Source: Tetrahymena elliotti 4EA (Eukaryota > Ciliophora > Oligohymenophorea > Hymenostomatida > Tetrahymenidae). From it: a stretch of DNA of 64,000 nt. The stretch is from positions 426,579 to 490,578 of the forward strand of contig JH720360.1 of NCBI GenBank assembly GCA_000231825.2, read 5' to 3'. The number at the start of each line of letters is the position of its first letter. The first letter of the stretch is position 1. The notes below the pieces were generated by a model. That model worked only from the letters and a program-made list of their open reading frames with translations, did no database searches and was not told the DNA's origin. This document shows positions 35,966-49,974 of the stretch, piece after piece. The position numbers and the translations under genes are program-made.

Positions 35966-38900
35966 TCATTTTATTTTTTCTACAAATTCATCATTCATTA
36001 ATACTTTATAAATTTTTGTAAATTTATTTTGTTCTCTTACTCCTTTTAAGTATTTGGTTGTAAATAAGTATTCTAAGAAACTTAGTAATTGTTAAATTAT
36101 TAAAAGATCAATAATAAAAATTGATCCATAATACATACTCCATATCTTATCTTTTAGAAACTACAAAGACTGAAGTTGAGGCATGAACCAAAAATAGGTA
36201 AGAAGGGTTAAGATAGTTAGAAAGAAAAATAGAATTACAGAATTAAATTTGAAATAACTTCTAGCTATAACTGATTGTATAACTTAAAAAGTCTTTTTAG
36301 TCAATAGACTTGCTAATAAGGCTACACTTAAATAGAGGAATGAAAATTCATTCTATTTTTACATTAAATAAATTTTTTTCAAATTAATTTAAAAATAAAT
36401 TACTTAGTAAATGTATTCACAAGATATGAAAAATGCCTAATATTTTAAAAATATCAAAGTGGCTCTTGAAATTCTAGTACTTGCTGGATTATAAAAGTAA
36501 AATAGTGAAACCCATTCATTTCCTAACTAATTTAAAAAATGAGCTTAATTTATGAATTTTTATAAAAAATAGGGTGTGTTTTTCAAACAATTTTTAAAAA
36601 AATGAAATTCCAAATTCTTATGAAAAATAAATATTTATTATCTATAATAAGTTGAAAATTTTTAAACCCTCTTTCTTTATATTTTAGAATAAATAAATTA
36701 TTAATTGTTACAATTGCAAATTTAAATTTTTAGCTTGAGCTTAATTCAGATTATTTGTTTAAAGTCTCTCTCCTTTCTTTATTTTTTTCATTTTAAATCT
36801 AAGACGCTGTAATAAGATTTGAAATTGTTGGAATAATTTAACTTGGATTATTATTCATTGAAGGTTAATTCGGATATAAATTAATTTATGAATTATCTTG
36901 TAATTATTGGGGTTTTTCAAAGAAAACGTTTTTATGAATAAGTTTTCTTGGCCTTCTTTTATGATTTGCTTGATCTTAACTTAACTTTTATTTTATTTTA
37001 GGTTGATTTTCTATCATATTACATTTTTCTGGACTATTTTAAACATTAAATCTATCAAGTTAGATTTAACCTTAATCTTTTTATTCAATGCATTTAGTAC
37101 CCCTCTCACTATCTATTATTGAACTAGGCAAATCTTTTACTTAAGTAAGTTACTTCATCTATTTTTTATCTTAAGAATAACCAACAATTGAAGATAATAT
37201 CCATAATAAACATTTCCCAGATAGGATATATAATATTAATTGATACTAGTATTTAATAGAATTACAATCTTCTTTCAAAGGACCTTTACATCCAACTTAA
37301 CATTAGCTATGACATTTTTAGCATTATTTCTCCAAATTCTTAATCTCAACATAGAAACTTTAAGGGCATTTAAAAATACAGGTATTTTTATAAAAAATTA
37401 AATCTGATGTGCATTAAATACACTAAAATAATAAAAAATAGTTAATAAATAAATAAATTAATTAAAAATACTTCTGATTCTGTAGGTCCAGAACAATTTT
37501 TGCAATTTTTGTGACATTTCTGGCAAACATTTGATTAAAAAACAAAATAATAAAAATCTTCACATTTTTATTTACATTATTTTTCTTGTAAAAATAAACC
37601 TTTTTTAAAATATATAGTTTTTATGATTTTTATAAACAATTTACTTACCTGCTTAACAGCTCGTACAGTTAGAAGAAGATGGACCATTGCATGTTAAGCA
37701 TGATGAATCACATTTTTTACATAAGTCAGTGCTTTAATCTGGGTATTGATCTAAATTACATGCTTTTACACATTAATTAGAAGTAGGTTCTAAATATCTT
37801 TCATCATCATAGCAAGATAAACAATTATTAGAAGCATTTCCATTGCAAGTATAACAAGTGTTATGACAAAATTCACATTAGTTATTCTAAGTATTATTGT
37901 AATATTTTAAAGGGCAGTTTATAACACATTAAGTCTAATATAAATATCTATTTCCTTAGCAGCTCAGACAGTTCATATCACTTGGGCCTGTGCATGAAGC
38001 ACATGAAGAGTGACAAGATAAGCATGTTTAAGTATTTGAATTTTAAAATTAATCAATATTACATTATAAAACACAAGATTTAGAACTTTTTTAATAGAAT
38101 AAATCAGAACCTAAACAGCTTAAACAATTATACTTGCTTGGTCCATCACATGTTTTGCATGTTTAATCACATGGTAAACAAGTATTTGTCTATATATCTC
38201 CATAAAAAGAACCATCACAGCTCTACTTACATTAATTATTTTACAAAAATAATCCTATATTATAGACATTTTAAGAATGACTAAATTAAAAATTGTAATT
38301 TTTTATTCAAATAAAAAACCTGATTAACAACTTGTGCAATTATTAGTTAATGGTCCTTAACATGTTTTGCATGATACATCACATTATTTACATGTAGCAG
38401 AATTTACATCAGGAAATTGATTAGAATTACAAGATGAAACACATTAAAATTATTAAGGATCAAATTTTCTTGGTTATTGGCAAGATAGACATTTATTAAA
38501 TGTATTTCCATTGCAAGTATAGCAAGTTGAATCACAAGAAGTACACTAATTATTTTATATATTATTATAAAATTAAACAGGACAGTTAATAACACATTGA
38601 TTTTGGAATAAAAATGTGTTTTTAGAGCAAGATAGGCAATTAGTATAACTAGGACCTGAACAAGAAGCACAAGATACATGACATTGAGAGCATTTCTAAT
38701 TAGTTATATCCTAAAATTAATTTATATTACATTACGTTACACAGGTTTGAGAGCTTTATTAATAAAATAAAGTAGGAGGATTACAGCTTAAACAATCATC
38801 ACTGTTAGGTCCATCACATGTCTAACAAGATAAATTACATGATTAGCAGATATTATTATCAGTTTCTTTTTAATAAAAAACTTATTTAATTTATATTAAT

Positions 38901-41110
38901 AATTCATTTTTTACAATTTTTAGGGAATGTATTGGCAGGACAAATCATAACGCATTTATTCTAAGATAGGTAAAAATATCCAGTGCAGCTTGTGCAAGAG
39001 TTTGAATCGCCTTTATTTATTTATTTTTTAAATTAATTATCAATTATAAAATATTTTATTTAATTTTTAGGAATCAATTTTAAAAATATTATTCTTAATT
39101 TTTACCAGGATTTTAACAATTATAGCATGTTGAATCACATTCTTAACATTGCAAATTAGATGAATTGGGCCAGTATCTAGAAGGGCAAACACCTAAACAA
39201 GATTTATTTGGGTTGAGGAAAGTATTTGCTTTACATGTTAAGCAGGATGTGTTACTTTCTTTTAATTATTTAAAAACATAATTTAAAATGTGCTTGCTTT
39301 TAAAACTCTGAGTTCATTAAATTTTAAAATAAAATTTTAAAAAAGAAAATAGTTAATTAATTAAAATGGTAGTACAAGGTTAAAAACATGTTAAACATGA
39401 AGGATCGCAAGGTTAACAAACTTAATTAGAGTCTGAAGAAAAACCATTAGGACAATTGATTACACATTAAAAATTGTATAAGTAATAGCCATATGAGCAT
39501 TTGCTACACCCTTCAGCGTTACATAGAATGCAATTTGAAGAACACTTTTTAACAAATTTTTAATCAAATATTTAAATAAATAAGAAATTTTACATAATCA
39601 ACTAATACATACAACTCTCTGATTCCGAAAGATTCATTTATTGGATAAGAATTCAAATTACTTTTAATCTATATAGAGAGAGTAGGCAATGAGTGGGTAA
39701 AATTTTGAGAGACATTTATGATCTAGTCATTGTATTGAACTCTTCCACATAAATTTGCTCCACCATCATTTATTTTCTAGATGTTGTAATTTAAACAATT
39801 CCATCTACAATTAGTTACACATTTTCATTATTCCAGGCATCAATTTTATACAAAGTATAACCTATTGTTACTGACCAATGAGGAGATCTATAAAAATTAG
39901 ATGAATAAATAAATAATTTTCAAACTTTTTTCAATTAAAAATTACAATGAAGTAAATAATTTTTAAATCTAAGCATTCACAGAACTTAAGTAAGCACCTC
40001 CCAAAATTGTTTTTCCATTACATATAGTAGTTAGAGCTCTACTATGCACATTATTGTATCCTAAAAATCCTGTTATAGTGATACCTGATCCTGATACTTC
40101 ACTTTCTCCAAAAAAAGTATCAAACATGCTCTACATCAAATAGACACCATCTAAAATATTTAAATAATAATTAAATAGGAAAATTTTGTAAAAAACTAAA
40201 GCTTACTTTTAGTTGAAGATATCAAATCCACACATATTTACCCACTCTGTATAGAGTATGATGGACATATTGATACACATCTTCCATTCAACAAAAAAAA
40301 TCCCTATGAGCATAGCTGGCATAAGCCGTTTAAGCAAGATTAGCATGAACTACAAAAATTTTAAACACAAATATTTCCAACTGAATCTTGTATAGTACCT
40401 GATTAGCAAGTTTATACACACTAATTATTTTAAGCATAATAGCCTGATTTGCAAGTACAAGTATTACCGTTTTTTGTAGAGTTAGGAGGGCAAGTCAAAC
40501 ACTGATTTGCAGTTGGTCCATTACATGTTAAACACGAAGCGTGACAAGTATCAACATATATGTATACATTTTTAAAGCCAAATCCTTCATCATTTACATC
40601 TTAATCTGTAATAGATTTCAAATCAATTACTACTGATGATTCAAAATGAGTAATATTTCTGTAGTAAAGAACTATTTCATCAGGGTATTAATTTAAAGGT
40701 AAACAAAGATAGTATCCATTACCAGAATGATCTTTAGTATATCCATCAATATTTGATTCAATTTTTATTTAGATAGTATCTTCCAAATCTAAAGTCTAAG
40801 AAAGAATAAGATCCAATCTAACTGAAAGACTCCAATGTGGAGGAAGACCTGAGTATGTATTATAAGCATGATTATTTGTACCTTATCCAAAAAAACCTAA
40901 AGCACTTAGATTAGAAAATTCTGTAAAGTCTGTTGTCTGGCATTAGGATATTTTATTCGAAACCCATGAAATATTCTGACTAGTGAATTGAGATATCAAA
41001 TCTTGGTAAACAAGTTTATCAGCTTTTAATAATATTTGTTTAATATGAGAGAAGTAGAAATAATTACCTGCAAAAGCTATACTCTAAAAAAGAATAAAGA
41101 AAAAAATCAT
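35966..41110 (-). CDS. Large Cys-rich surface membrane protein, array copy 1 (PHWS domains, furin-like repeats, C-terminal TM module)
   Basis: Start ATG 41110-41108; stop TGA 35968-35966; many short exons, not all resolved. Exon 1 codes a signal peptide (MIFFFILFQSIAFA), and a 45-50 bp intron leads into DKLVYQDLISQFTSQ. Domain 1 has ALGFFGQGTNN, PPHWSLSVRLDL, DEIVLYYRNITH and NDEGFGFKNVYIYVDTC. Next come Cys-rich repeats (CHASCLTCNGP, QCLTCPPNS). Domain 2 (about 39,900-39,600) has SPHWSVTIGYTLYKIDAW, NVSQNFTHS and ESFGIRELYVLVDY. Many CxxC furin-like repeats follow, then KGPLKEDCNSIKYQYQ and a membrane segment LILYILSGKCLLWILSSIVG. A polar loop and the C-terminal module follow (GNEWVSLFYFYNP, FLKYQAFFISCEYIY, FLEYLFTTKYLKGV). 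It is the most diverged of the four copies. Domain 2 contains an apparent 1-nt frameshift near 39,770, so the copy may be non-functional or the base may be an error. Ligand unknown. Confidence 0.75.
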
Positions 41111-43600
41111 TACTATTTCTTATTTGTAAATTATTTTAAATTTATTTGTTTTTTATTACTTTGGATAGTAAAAAATTGTTGGTATTAAAAGAAATGAAAG
41201 TGCTATTCTAATTTAATCAATAGTAAATTCAATAAAAAGTCAAAGTAAGGTGATTTTTCAATTTTATAGTTTTGTATAAATTCTCAGATTATTACATTTG
41301 TTTAATATTTCAGAGTTTGCTTCTATTTATTGCATTACTCAATAACCACTCGAAAAGAATAAATCCAACATTTTTCATTTCTTTATAACTCATAAAATCT
41401 TACTCAATTTACAAAAATATTTTTTGTAACACAATGTAAAAAACCTTTTAAATATTAATATTTTTAAAAAAATCCATTTTTGAGAGTTGATTTCAAGTTT
41501 TCTAATACAATAAAACTTAGAATAATTTTTAATTTTCAAAATGATTTTTATTCTCAAAGTATTTTTATCATACTTAAGTCCCTCTATTTTTTAAAAGACT
41601 ACAGTAAGCAAAAAAGAAGAATTCAAATATTTCGTTAGTTTTGACAATTTGATATATTAATCAAAAATAAAAAAAGGGAAGCAAAATAATTAATTTGAAA
41701 GAGAGGTTTATCTTTTAAAATATTGCAAATAATTAAAATTCTTTCACTTTATTTTGATAAATAAAGAATAGTAATAACTTTAAATTTTAAGCCCTTCTTA
41801 CTTCTTTAATTTATTTAAATTTAAAATATTTTAGCTTTTCCTAATCAAATTTTGTTAAGATTGTTAATTTATTTTTTCTTAGTTTTGTAAAACTGGTTTT
41901 GATAGATTACTCATTAATTAATTGAAAAATCAAAATCAAAATTTTTTAATTTTTAATGTCACTTCTAGTTTAGATTTAATGTAATCTAAAATTACTAAAA
42001 ATTATGCTCAGTTTGAAATATAAATATGTGTAACTAAAAAAAAAGGACATATAGCCTTATTCATAGTCTTAGATATATGTTATCTCTATTTGTTTAGAGT
42101 AAACACAAAAAATATAAATATGTGTAAGTAAATAGTTAAACAAATTTTTAAAAGCAATTTTATTGATAAGTTGATCAATTGTATTATTATTAGAAAAATA
42201 TATTTTAAACCTTTTTTAAATGAGAAAAATAAAAGAAAATCATAATATTTTCGTTCCATCCTTATGAGCTAAATTTGTATTGTGTATTGGAAAGGATATT
42301 TTATTTGATTGAGTTTTTAATTTTAAAAGAGTAAAAAAGTAGTTTCCTAAAAAAGAAATTTTGAATTGGTGATTTCTTAACTACTAACATTAAATACTGT
42401 AAAACTTTAAAATTATAAATTTTTTAGCTTATTGCTTTTTTAAAATTAACTTAAATTAGGTAAATTAGATTTTATATTCAAGAAAATATATTTTTTTTAC
42501 TCTTGTTTGGTATTTGAATAACCTACCTATAATAAATTTGGAAAAAGAATTTGATATTTTAAACCATGAAAACTATTTTTTGAATTTTTGTTTAAGTAAT
42601 AAATCAATTAACAAAGAATTTAAATTGGGTTGTTGTTTTATATTATTAAATACAAATAGAATATTTAATTAAAATCTCTAAAATTCATTATATAAGATAT
42701 TTGTTTTTAACCATAAATTTATTGATATCATAAACTGTTTTCATTTAAATTTTCCACAAATTCACAAATTAGTGATGAATAAAACTATGCTTTTCTTAAA
42801 AATTAAAAAAATTAAGAAATTCTTATGTTTGATTGTATTATAAGCTTTTAATTTAATGAGTAGTAAATATAAAGATATTAATTATTTTTTAGTTTTTTAT
42901 ATGTTATTTTGATTAGTTCTTTTCTCCCATATTAAAATTAATAATAAGATGGTATAAACTTATCATTAAAGCTAATGTTTTCAACATTTTTTATAAATTA
43001 CCAATAAGTTAGAAGATAGAGGAATTTTTTTAAATCAGAAATAAAACTCTTTATGAAAGATATTTTATTAAAGGTATTATTAAGCTATTATATTTTTTGT
43101 ATTTAATTTATTAGATTTTTTCAATTTTGATTTTATTTGTAAGTTAAAATAATAGAAATAACCCACTAAAATTTAGTCAAAAAAGATAAATTTAGTAATA
43201 ATTGCAATTACTGTTCATTCATACATAAATCTTTTGGTTTTAATTTTTATAAATAAAAATATTAAAAAAATTATAAAAAACGATGATATCATTAATGGAG
43301 TAACTATTTTTGGCTAAATAGTTTATTTAAGTTTGTATTAAAAAAAATCCATTATTATTTAAATTTCTAAATGAATAATATTTTTATTTTCAAAATAATT
43401 ATTTTTTATTAAAAATTAAATTCTACTATTAAAATAAGTTGAAATAATTAGAATAAAATATTATTAAAGCTGTTGTTGATTTACTAGTATTTAAAGCCCA
43501 GACTTTTAAGTACAACAAACAAATAAATATTGATATTTTTTTTCATTAAATAGGACCTTAATTAATGAGTGCTTACAGTAAACTCATAATTTTTTGGAAA
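41111..43600. other. Intergenic, about 2.5 kb AT-rich
   Basis: Upstream region of array copy 1. It is extremely AT-rich with long homopolymer runs and direct phrases such as AAATATAAATATGTGTAA(C/G)TAAA repeated at about 42,017 and 42,110. I see no coding frame and no family relic until about 43,600. Confidence 0.5.
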
Positions 43601-43604
43601 CAAA

Positions 43605-43790
43605 AAGATTAGCCAAATCCTTCATCACTTATAGGTTAGGTTAATCTGTAAAAAATTAAACAATAATAGCTCTAAGAGGAGCTAGAATATGTTATATTTC
43701 TGTATGTAAGAACAAATTAATCAATAAATTAATTTGAAGGAAGGTAAGTTAATATTTAAGTATAAGAATATATTTCAGGATTTTTAAAAA
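43605..43790 (-). pseudogene. Relic of array-family PHWS domain 1
   Basis: Reading the minus strand, the pieces INLPSN, LTYRNITYSSSS, TQPISDEGFG follow the order of domain 1 of the intact genes (…DEIVLYYRNFTH, …TNEPMSNEGYALKN). The region is cut off on both sides, carries stops or frame changes, and lacks the Cys-rich part. It lies directly downstream of the stop of array copy 2. Confidence 0.6.
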
Positions 43791-43857
43791 TTTAAGGTTT
43801 CTTTTGAATTAAGCAACTTTTCAAAAACAAACATAGATGCATTTATAAACTAAACAC

Positions 43858-46800
43858 TCATTTTAACTTTCTTATAAAATATTCATTTGAAAAGAATTTG
43901 TATAGATAGGTTAATATATTTTCATTGTATAAAGCATTTAGATACTAAATAGTAAAGATGTACTCTAAAAAGCTGAAAATTTATTAAAATAGAAAGAAAT
44001 CAATTCCAAAGACGACTGCGTAAAAAATACTCCAAGTCTAATCTTTCAAAAATTTTAAAGAATTCAGTTAAGGTATAAACCAAATAGAAATAAAAATAGC
44101 TAGTATCGCTATGAAAAAAAATACTATCCCAGCAAAAAATTTGAAAGATTTTCTGAGTAATATTGATAAAATAATTTTAAATGTTTATTTTATTGCCAGG
44201 CTGGCTAATAAAGCTACAACTAAGAGCTACTACAAATTCTAATTTAAAATAAAGAAATTTATTATTTTTATGTCTTTTTGTAATAATCATTCTTACCTCT
44301 TCATATGCAAATTCTGTAATTGAGAAAAATGCCAGGTACTTCAAAAATATCAAGGTAGCTCTTGTAAATCTAGTAACAATTTAGTCATTAAAGTAAAATA
44401 GAGAAACCCATTCATTTCCTAACTTAATATTTTAAAAATATTTTCACTTATTCTTCAAAAAATTAAAGGGTTTTATTTTCATTAAAATCAAACATTTTTT
44501 TCATTAAAAAATATTTTTAGTCAACTAATTACTATGAACTTGTAAAAAGGAAATAAAATAAAAACCCCCAATTAAATATTTAGTATGAAATTATTTACTA
44601 TTGCAAACTTCAATATTTAATTAGTCTTGTATTTCTAGAATTAAGGTAATACTATTTAGCCTCTTTACTAATTCAATTCTCCCTAATTGTATATTGAGCA
44701 TGGACTAATAAGATTATTTTTTGTGGGTGCATTTATTAGAGTAGGTTAATTTGAATTTGAATATGGTAATGGGCACTCAAAATTTTATATTATTTTATCA
44801 GAAAAAGGTAGTTTTTCAAATTTTTATCTAGGAATCCTGTTTCCTAATCTTTCAGTTTTGTCTAAATTTAATTTAGTTTAGTACTGTATTGTTTATATTT
44901 ATGAATGTTATTCTAAAGCCTTTGATTAAGATACTGTCTATGTTGGATTTTAAATTTATGATTTTTCTTCACAAATATTTTGCTTTTTGAATGATTTATC
45001 ATCTTATATTGGACTTATTTTATTTTGTTTATTATTACCTTAAGAATGATTCTAAGATTGCTTTTTGTCTAAAAAATAACCATAAATTGAAGAAACTATC
45101 CAAATTAAGCTTTTGCCAATTAGAATATACAGTATCATTTGGTATTAATATTTTATTGAATTACAATCCTCTCTATATGGACCAGTGCATCCTAATTTAC
45201 AAATACCATTACATTATTTGCATTATTTAGTATTTTGCTAATAATAGTAGTCTGAAGGGCACTCTGAATAACAAGAATTATTCAAAATTATTTTATCAGA
45301 TGAGCAAGAAGTACACTTTATCAATTAAAAAAATATTTAATTTAAAATATTTAAATTATTTAATTACTTCAGTATTAGAAGGACCTGAGCAATTTTTGCA
45401 AGAAGAATCACAAATTGAGCAAATATTTGTTGAAGGTATAACAAAGTAAGAATCATCACATTTAGGAATGCATTTATTATTTTATAAAAATAATCCTTTT
45501 TTTAAATAATAAAAAAAATTTTTAATTTAAATAATCATTTTTAATTTTCATCTACCTTGTTTACAACTTGAGCAGTTAGATATCGCTGGGCCATTACATG
45601 TTTAACAACTAGAATCACATTTTTTACATGAAATAGAGGAAGAATCAGGATATTAACTTTGTGGACATTTAGTTGCACATTGATTTGATGTTGCTTCAAA
45701 ATATCTTGGCAATAAACAAGTTAAACAATTATTAGGCTAATCTCCATTACAAGTTTAACAGGTAGAATCACAGGGAGTACATTAATTATTTTAAGTATTA
45801 TTATAGAAATTCATAGGACAATCTGGTATACATTAATTTTGATATAAAAATGTATTACCAGAGCAAGAGAGGCAGTTATTTTTACCTGGACCAGAACAAG
45901 TTGCACATGGTGAATCACATTGAGAGCATTTTTGATTGTTTGTATTTTTATATTAATCTTAATTGCAATCTGATACACAAGTTTTACTGGCCTATTCATA
46001 AAATAAGTTTGGAGCCTAACAATCCAAGCAATTATTGTTGTTTGGTCCATCACAAGCTTTACAATATGAATGGCATTACTGACATATGTTGTTGTTATTT
46101 TCTTGAAATAAAATATTTTAATAATTTAAAAAGGTTATTTTATTTACATTTTAAATAGAAAGTATTAGAAGGACAAGTACTAATGCATTAATTAGAGAGT
46201 AAAAAGAAGGATCCGCTACAGCTTGTGCATGAATTTTAATCTCCTATTTTGAGAAAATAAAAAGATTAAATATTTTTCAAATTATTGTTTTTTTTAATAT
46301 TGCTTAAATAATTTTAAATTTTTACCGCTTAAATTGTAACATTTACAAATTAAATGTTTTTATTAAATAAAGTATATTAATTTACCTGGATTTTTGCAAT
46401 TAAAGCACTTTTAGTTGCATTTCTTACAAATATTAGTAGATGGTATAACAAAATAAGAATCATCGCATTTTGAAATACATTAATTATTTTAAAAAAATAA
46501 CCCTTTATTTTATTAAAAATTAATGATTTATTATTTTATTTCAAAATAACTTACCTTATTTGCAGCTTTTGCAGTTTTTCGAGGAAGGACCATCGCATGT
46601 CAAACAAGTTGGATCACATTATTTACATTCAATAGAGTTGTCTTCAGGATATTGATCAGAATTACAGGTTTCTACACACTAATTAGATTAAGGTTCAAAA
46701 TACCTTGGTAATTAGCAAGACTGACACTTATTCAAAGCTTTATCAGAACATGAATAGCAAGTAGAATCACAAGTAGAGCATTCATTATTTTGAGTATTTT

Positions 46801-49365
46801 TATAATATTTTATAGGGCAACTTGAAGTACACTCATTTTAGTATAAGTATAAAGTTCCTGAACAAGTTACACAATTGTTTTGATAAGGACCTGAACAAGT
46901 TGTGCATGTAGAATCGCAAGGAGAGCAAGTTTAGTTGTTAATATTCTAAAATTAATTTGAGTTACATTATGAAACACAAGTTTTTTAGCTTTATTAATAA
47001 AATAAGCTTGGAGCTAAGCAGCTTAAACAATTATTATTGTTAGCTCCATCACATGTTTTACAAGTAGCATCACAAGGTTAGCAAATATTATTATTAGTCT
47101 CTTAGTTATTTTGAATGTTTTAAAAATATTTAAAAAAAATTTTTTTTTACATGTTAATTTAAATGTATTTGATGGACAGATGTTCAAGCACTAATTAGAT
47201 GTTAGATACAATGATCCTGAGCATTTTGTGCAAGAATTTTGATCTCCTGTTTAATTTATTAAATTATTTGTTAAATATTTCAATTTTTATTATTTTTTAA
47301 ATCTTGAAGCTAAAAAGTAAAGAAACCTGGGCTCTAACAATTATAGCAAGATGCATGGCAAATTTGACACCATAAATTTGATGTATTAGGCCAATATGAA
47401 GTTGGGCAATTATCTGGATTCAAAAAAATGTTTGGCTTACAAGTTAAGCAAGATGTATTACTATCTATCATTATTAATATGAATAAAAATAAAAATTTGA
47501 AAGTTTAAAAATTATGCTCTTAACATAAATTTTATTTATTAAAAGAAAAAATATTAAGATTATTATTATTCTTTACAAGGTTGTGAGCAAGTTAAGCAAG
47601 AAGAATCACATTGTCTACAAATTTTATTTGAATCTGAAACAAATCCATCAGGACAAACTGTTACACATTGAAAATTATATAGGTAATAAGTTTATTAACA
47701 TGAGGTACACCCTTATGCAGAACAAACATCACAATTAGGAGAACACTTATTAAATAATAAAATTAAAAAGTAAATAAAAAGTTTAACTAATTTTTTTTAC
47801 ATAATCTACAAGGACATAAAATTCTCTGATTCCATATGATTCATCAAAAGGATCAGAATCTAAACTAGTTTTAATGAGCAAGTTAAGTGCTGTGCCAGTA
47901 TGAGTAAAATTTTTAGTAACTTATATAATTTAGTCATTATACTAGACTCTTCCACAAATATTTGCACCTCCATCATCCAAGGTTCTAGTTGTTGTAACTT
48001 AAACTGTTTAATCTACAAGCAATTAAACATTTTCATTTTCCCATGAATCAATTTTATACAAAGTAAATCCTATTTCTACAGACCAGTGAGGTTATCTATA
48101 AGTAATAATTTAATTATTTAAAACTATAATTTTTCTGATAGAATATGATAAATATACAGGCCAGTAAATAATCTTGCAATTTAAGCATTATGCCCACTTA
48201 AATATGCTCCACCCAAAAGTGATTTACCTCTACAAAGAGTTGTTAATGCTCTGCTACTTGCTGTTCTATCACCTAAAAATCCAGATATTGATATACCTGC
48301 CCCTTTGATTTCAGCTTCTCCAAAAAATATATCAAACATACTTTACAATAAATAACCTCCATCTTGATGAATTAAATAAGAATATTATTAATAAAAGGTA
48401 GCAAGAAAAATGTAAATTTACAGCTTGTTTTAGATTTTAAATCTACACATTACCCTCCTGTTAATGTTGAATATGATGGACAACTTGAAACGCAATAATT
48501 ATTTAACAAATAAAAACCTGATTTGCAAACGGTACAGAAACCGTTTGAGCAAGTATTGCATGATGTACTACTGCAAAAATCTTAAACACAATTTGTTTAA
48601 ATAGAATCTTTTACATACCCTGTTTAACAAGTCAGTACACATTAATTACTTTATACTGAATAGCCAGTATTGCATGTACAAGTATTTCCACTTTTTGAGG
48701 AATTTGAAGGGCAAGCTAAACACTGATTACTAGAAGGCCCACTACATGTTAAGCAAGAATCATGACAAGTATCAACATATAAGAAAAAATTCTTAAGTGC
48801 ATAACCTTCATTAGACATAGGTTCATTTGTTGAAGATTAGATAGTGATAATAGTAGAGGAGCTTGAATGTGTAAAATTTCTATAGTAGAGAACTATCTCA
48901 TCTCCAAACTAACTAGTAGGACTACATATTCTAATTCCACCCGCAGCATCTGCTTTATAGTAAGCATCTGTATTTCCTTCAATCATTACTTTTATATTAT
49001 CAATTGCATCTAAAGATTGGTAGAGAACTAGATCAAATCGAATGGAGATACTCCAGTGAGGAGGAAGATTTGTAAATTACCTTCTAGTCATATTATCACC
49101 TTATCCAAATATCCCTAAAAGATTTTGGTTAGCAAATTCAGAAAAATCGCTTGCTTCACATAAAGCAACTCTTTTAGAAGACCATGAAATGCTTGAGCTA
49201 GAAAAAGATGAAGTAAGTTCTTATACAATAAGAAATTCGCCTAGCAAAAAATAAGCCATTAATATAATTAAATAATTAAAATTATTTTTAGAAGATGATA
49301 CCTCCATAAATGATATTTATTAAAGAAACAATCAATAATAGGGTAATATGTTTAAATTTCATCAT
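43858..49365 (-). CDS. Large Cys-rich surface membrane protein, array copy 2
   Basis: Start ATG 49365-49363 (MMKFKHITLLLIVSLINI is a signal peptide); stop TGA 43860-43858. The second exon starts after a roughly 60-bp intron with EFLIVQELTSSFSSS. Domain 1: NLLGIFGQGDNMT, LPPHWSISIRFDLVLYQSLD, GDEIVLYYRNFTHSSS, NEGYALKNFFLYVDTCHDS. Cys-rich: CLTCSGPSSNQCLACPSNS. After more Cys-rich sequence, domain 2 (about 48,100-47,820) precedes some 2.5 kb of furin-like repeats (CDSTC.TC, CKNCSGP, CYSECPSDYYYQQ) split by many introns. The end of the ectodomain, CKLGCTGPYREDCNSIKYQY, runs into a membrane helix MILYILIGKSLIWIVSSIYG, then a polar loop and the C-terminal helices. Furin-like repeat proteins are usually cell-surface receptors or coat proteins; the ligand and role here are unknown. 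Exon-intron detail was not fully resolved. Confidence 0.78.
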
Positions 49366-49974
49366 ATTAAAAAGTTGTTATTTTCTCCTTTTTTTATTAT
49401 TATTCTGATTTTAAGATTTTATATGATTATTAATTTATTTATTTACTCAATAGCAATTTTATTTTACAAACAGTGAATATATCAAGTACTTTTATAGATA
49501 AATATAAAAAGAGTTTTGAAATTTAAATTCAAACACATTTCTATAACCAAATATGCAATTAAAGTGATTCCCTTTATAAATTTTTTAATTAATACCTTAT
49601 TTCCTCATTTAACCTAATGAAACGAAGAAAGCTCAATATGAAGTTTTTTAATTTATTTTATTACATCCCCTATATTTTTTGTGTATTATGAGGGGAGGAG
49701 TCAGGTTAGAGGAATTATGGTACTCAATTATCCCATTTATTAAAAATCACTTCAAATAAATTTTAAGTTTTTTTAAATCAAAAAATGTGAGTAACAAATA
49801 TGAAATAAAAAGTTTAGTACAAAATATCAAAACAATAAAACTATTCCTATCTTAAAAGTATTTAATTATTTATTGATTTTTCAAGTAACTTTATATCTAT
49901 TTGTTTTCATTTTGGGGAATTTTAATTAATTTTTTTCTAAAGGTTATTTGTAAGGATATAAATAAAAAATGCTA
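49366..49974. other. Promoter region of array copy 2
   Basis: AT-rich spacer upstream of copy 2. Its only GC-rich patch is a G-run cluster at about 49,690-49,720 (ATGAGGGGAGGAGTCAGG, with CATCCCCT upstream at 49,665), about 325 bp before the ATG. A similar GC-rich inverted repeat lies a comparable distance upstream of copy 3. Confidence 0.4.

Noticed and set aside
37400..39600. Reading the Cys-rich repeats as zinc fingers (LIM or LSD1 type)
   Set aside because: The repeats follow a signal peptide, show the CxxC..TC.G....C..C furin-like spacing and precede a membrane helix, so disulphide-bonded extracellular repeats fit better.
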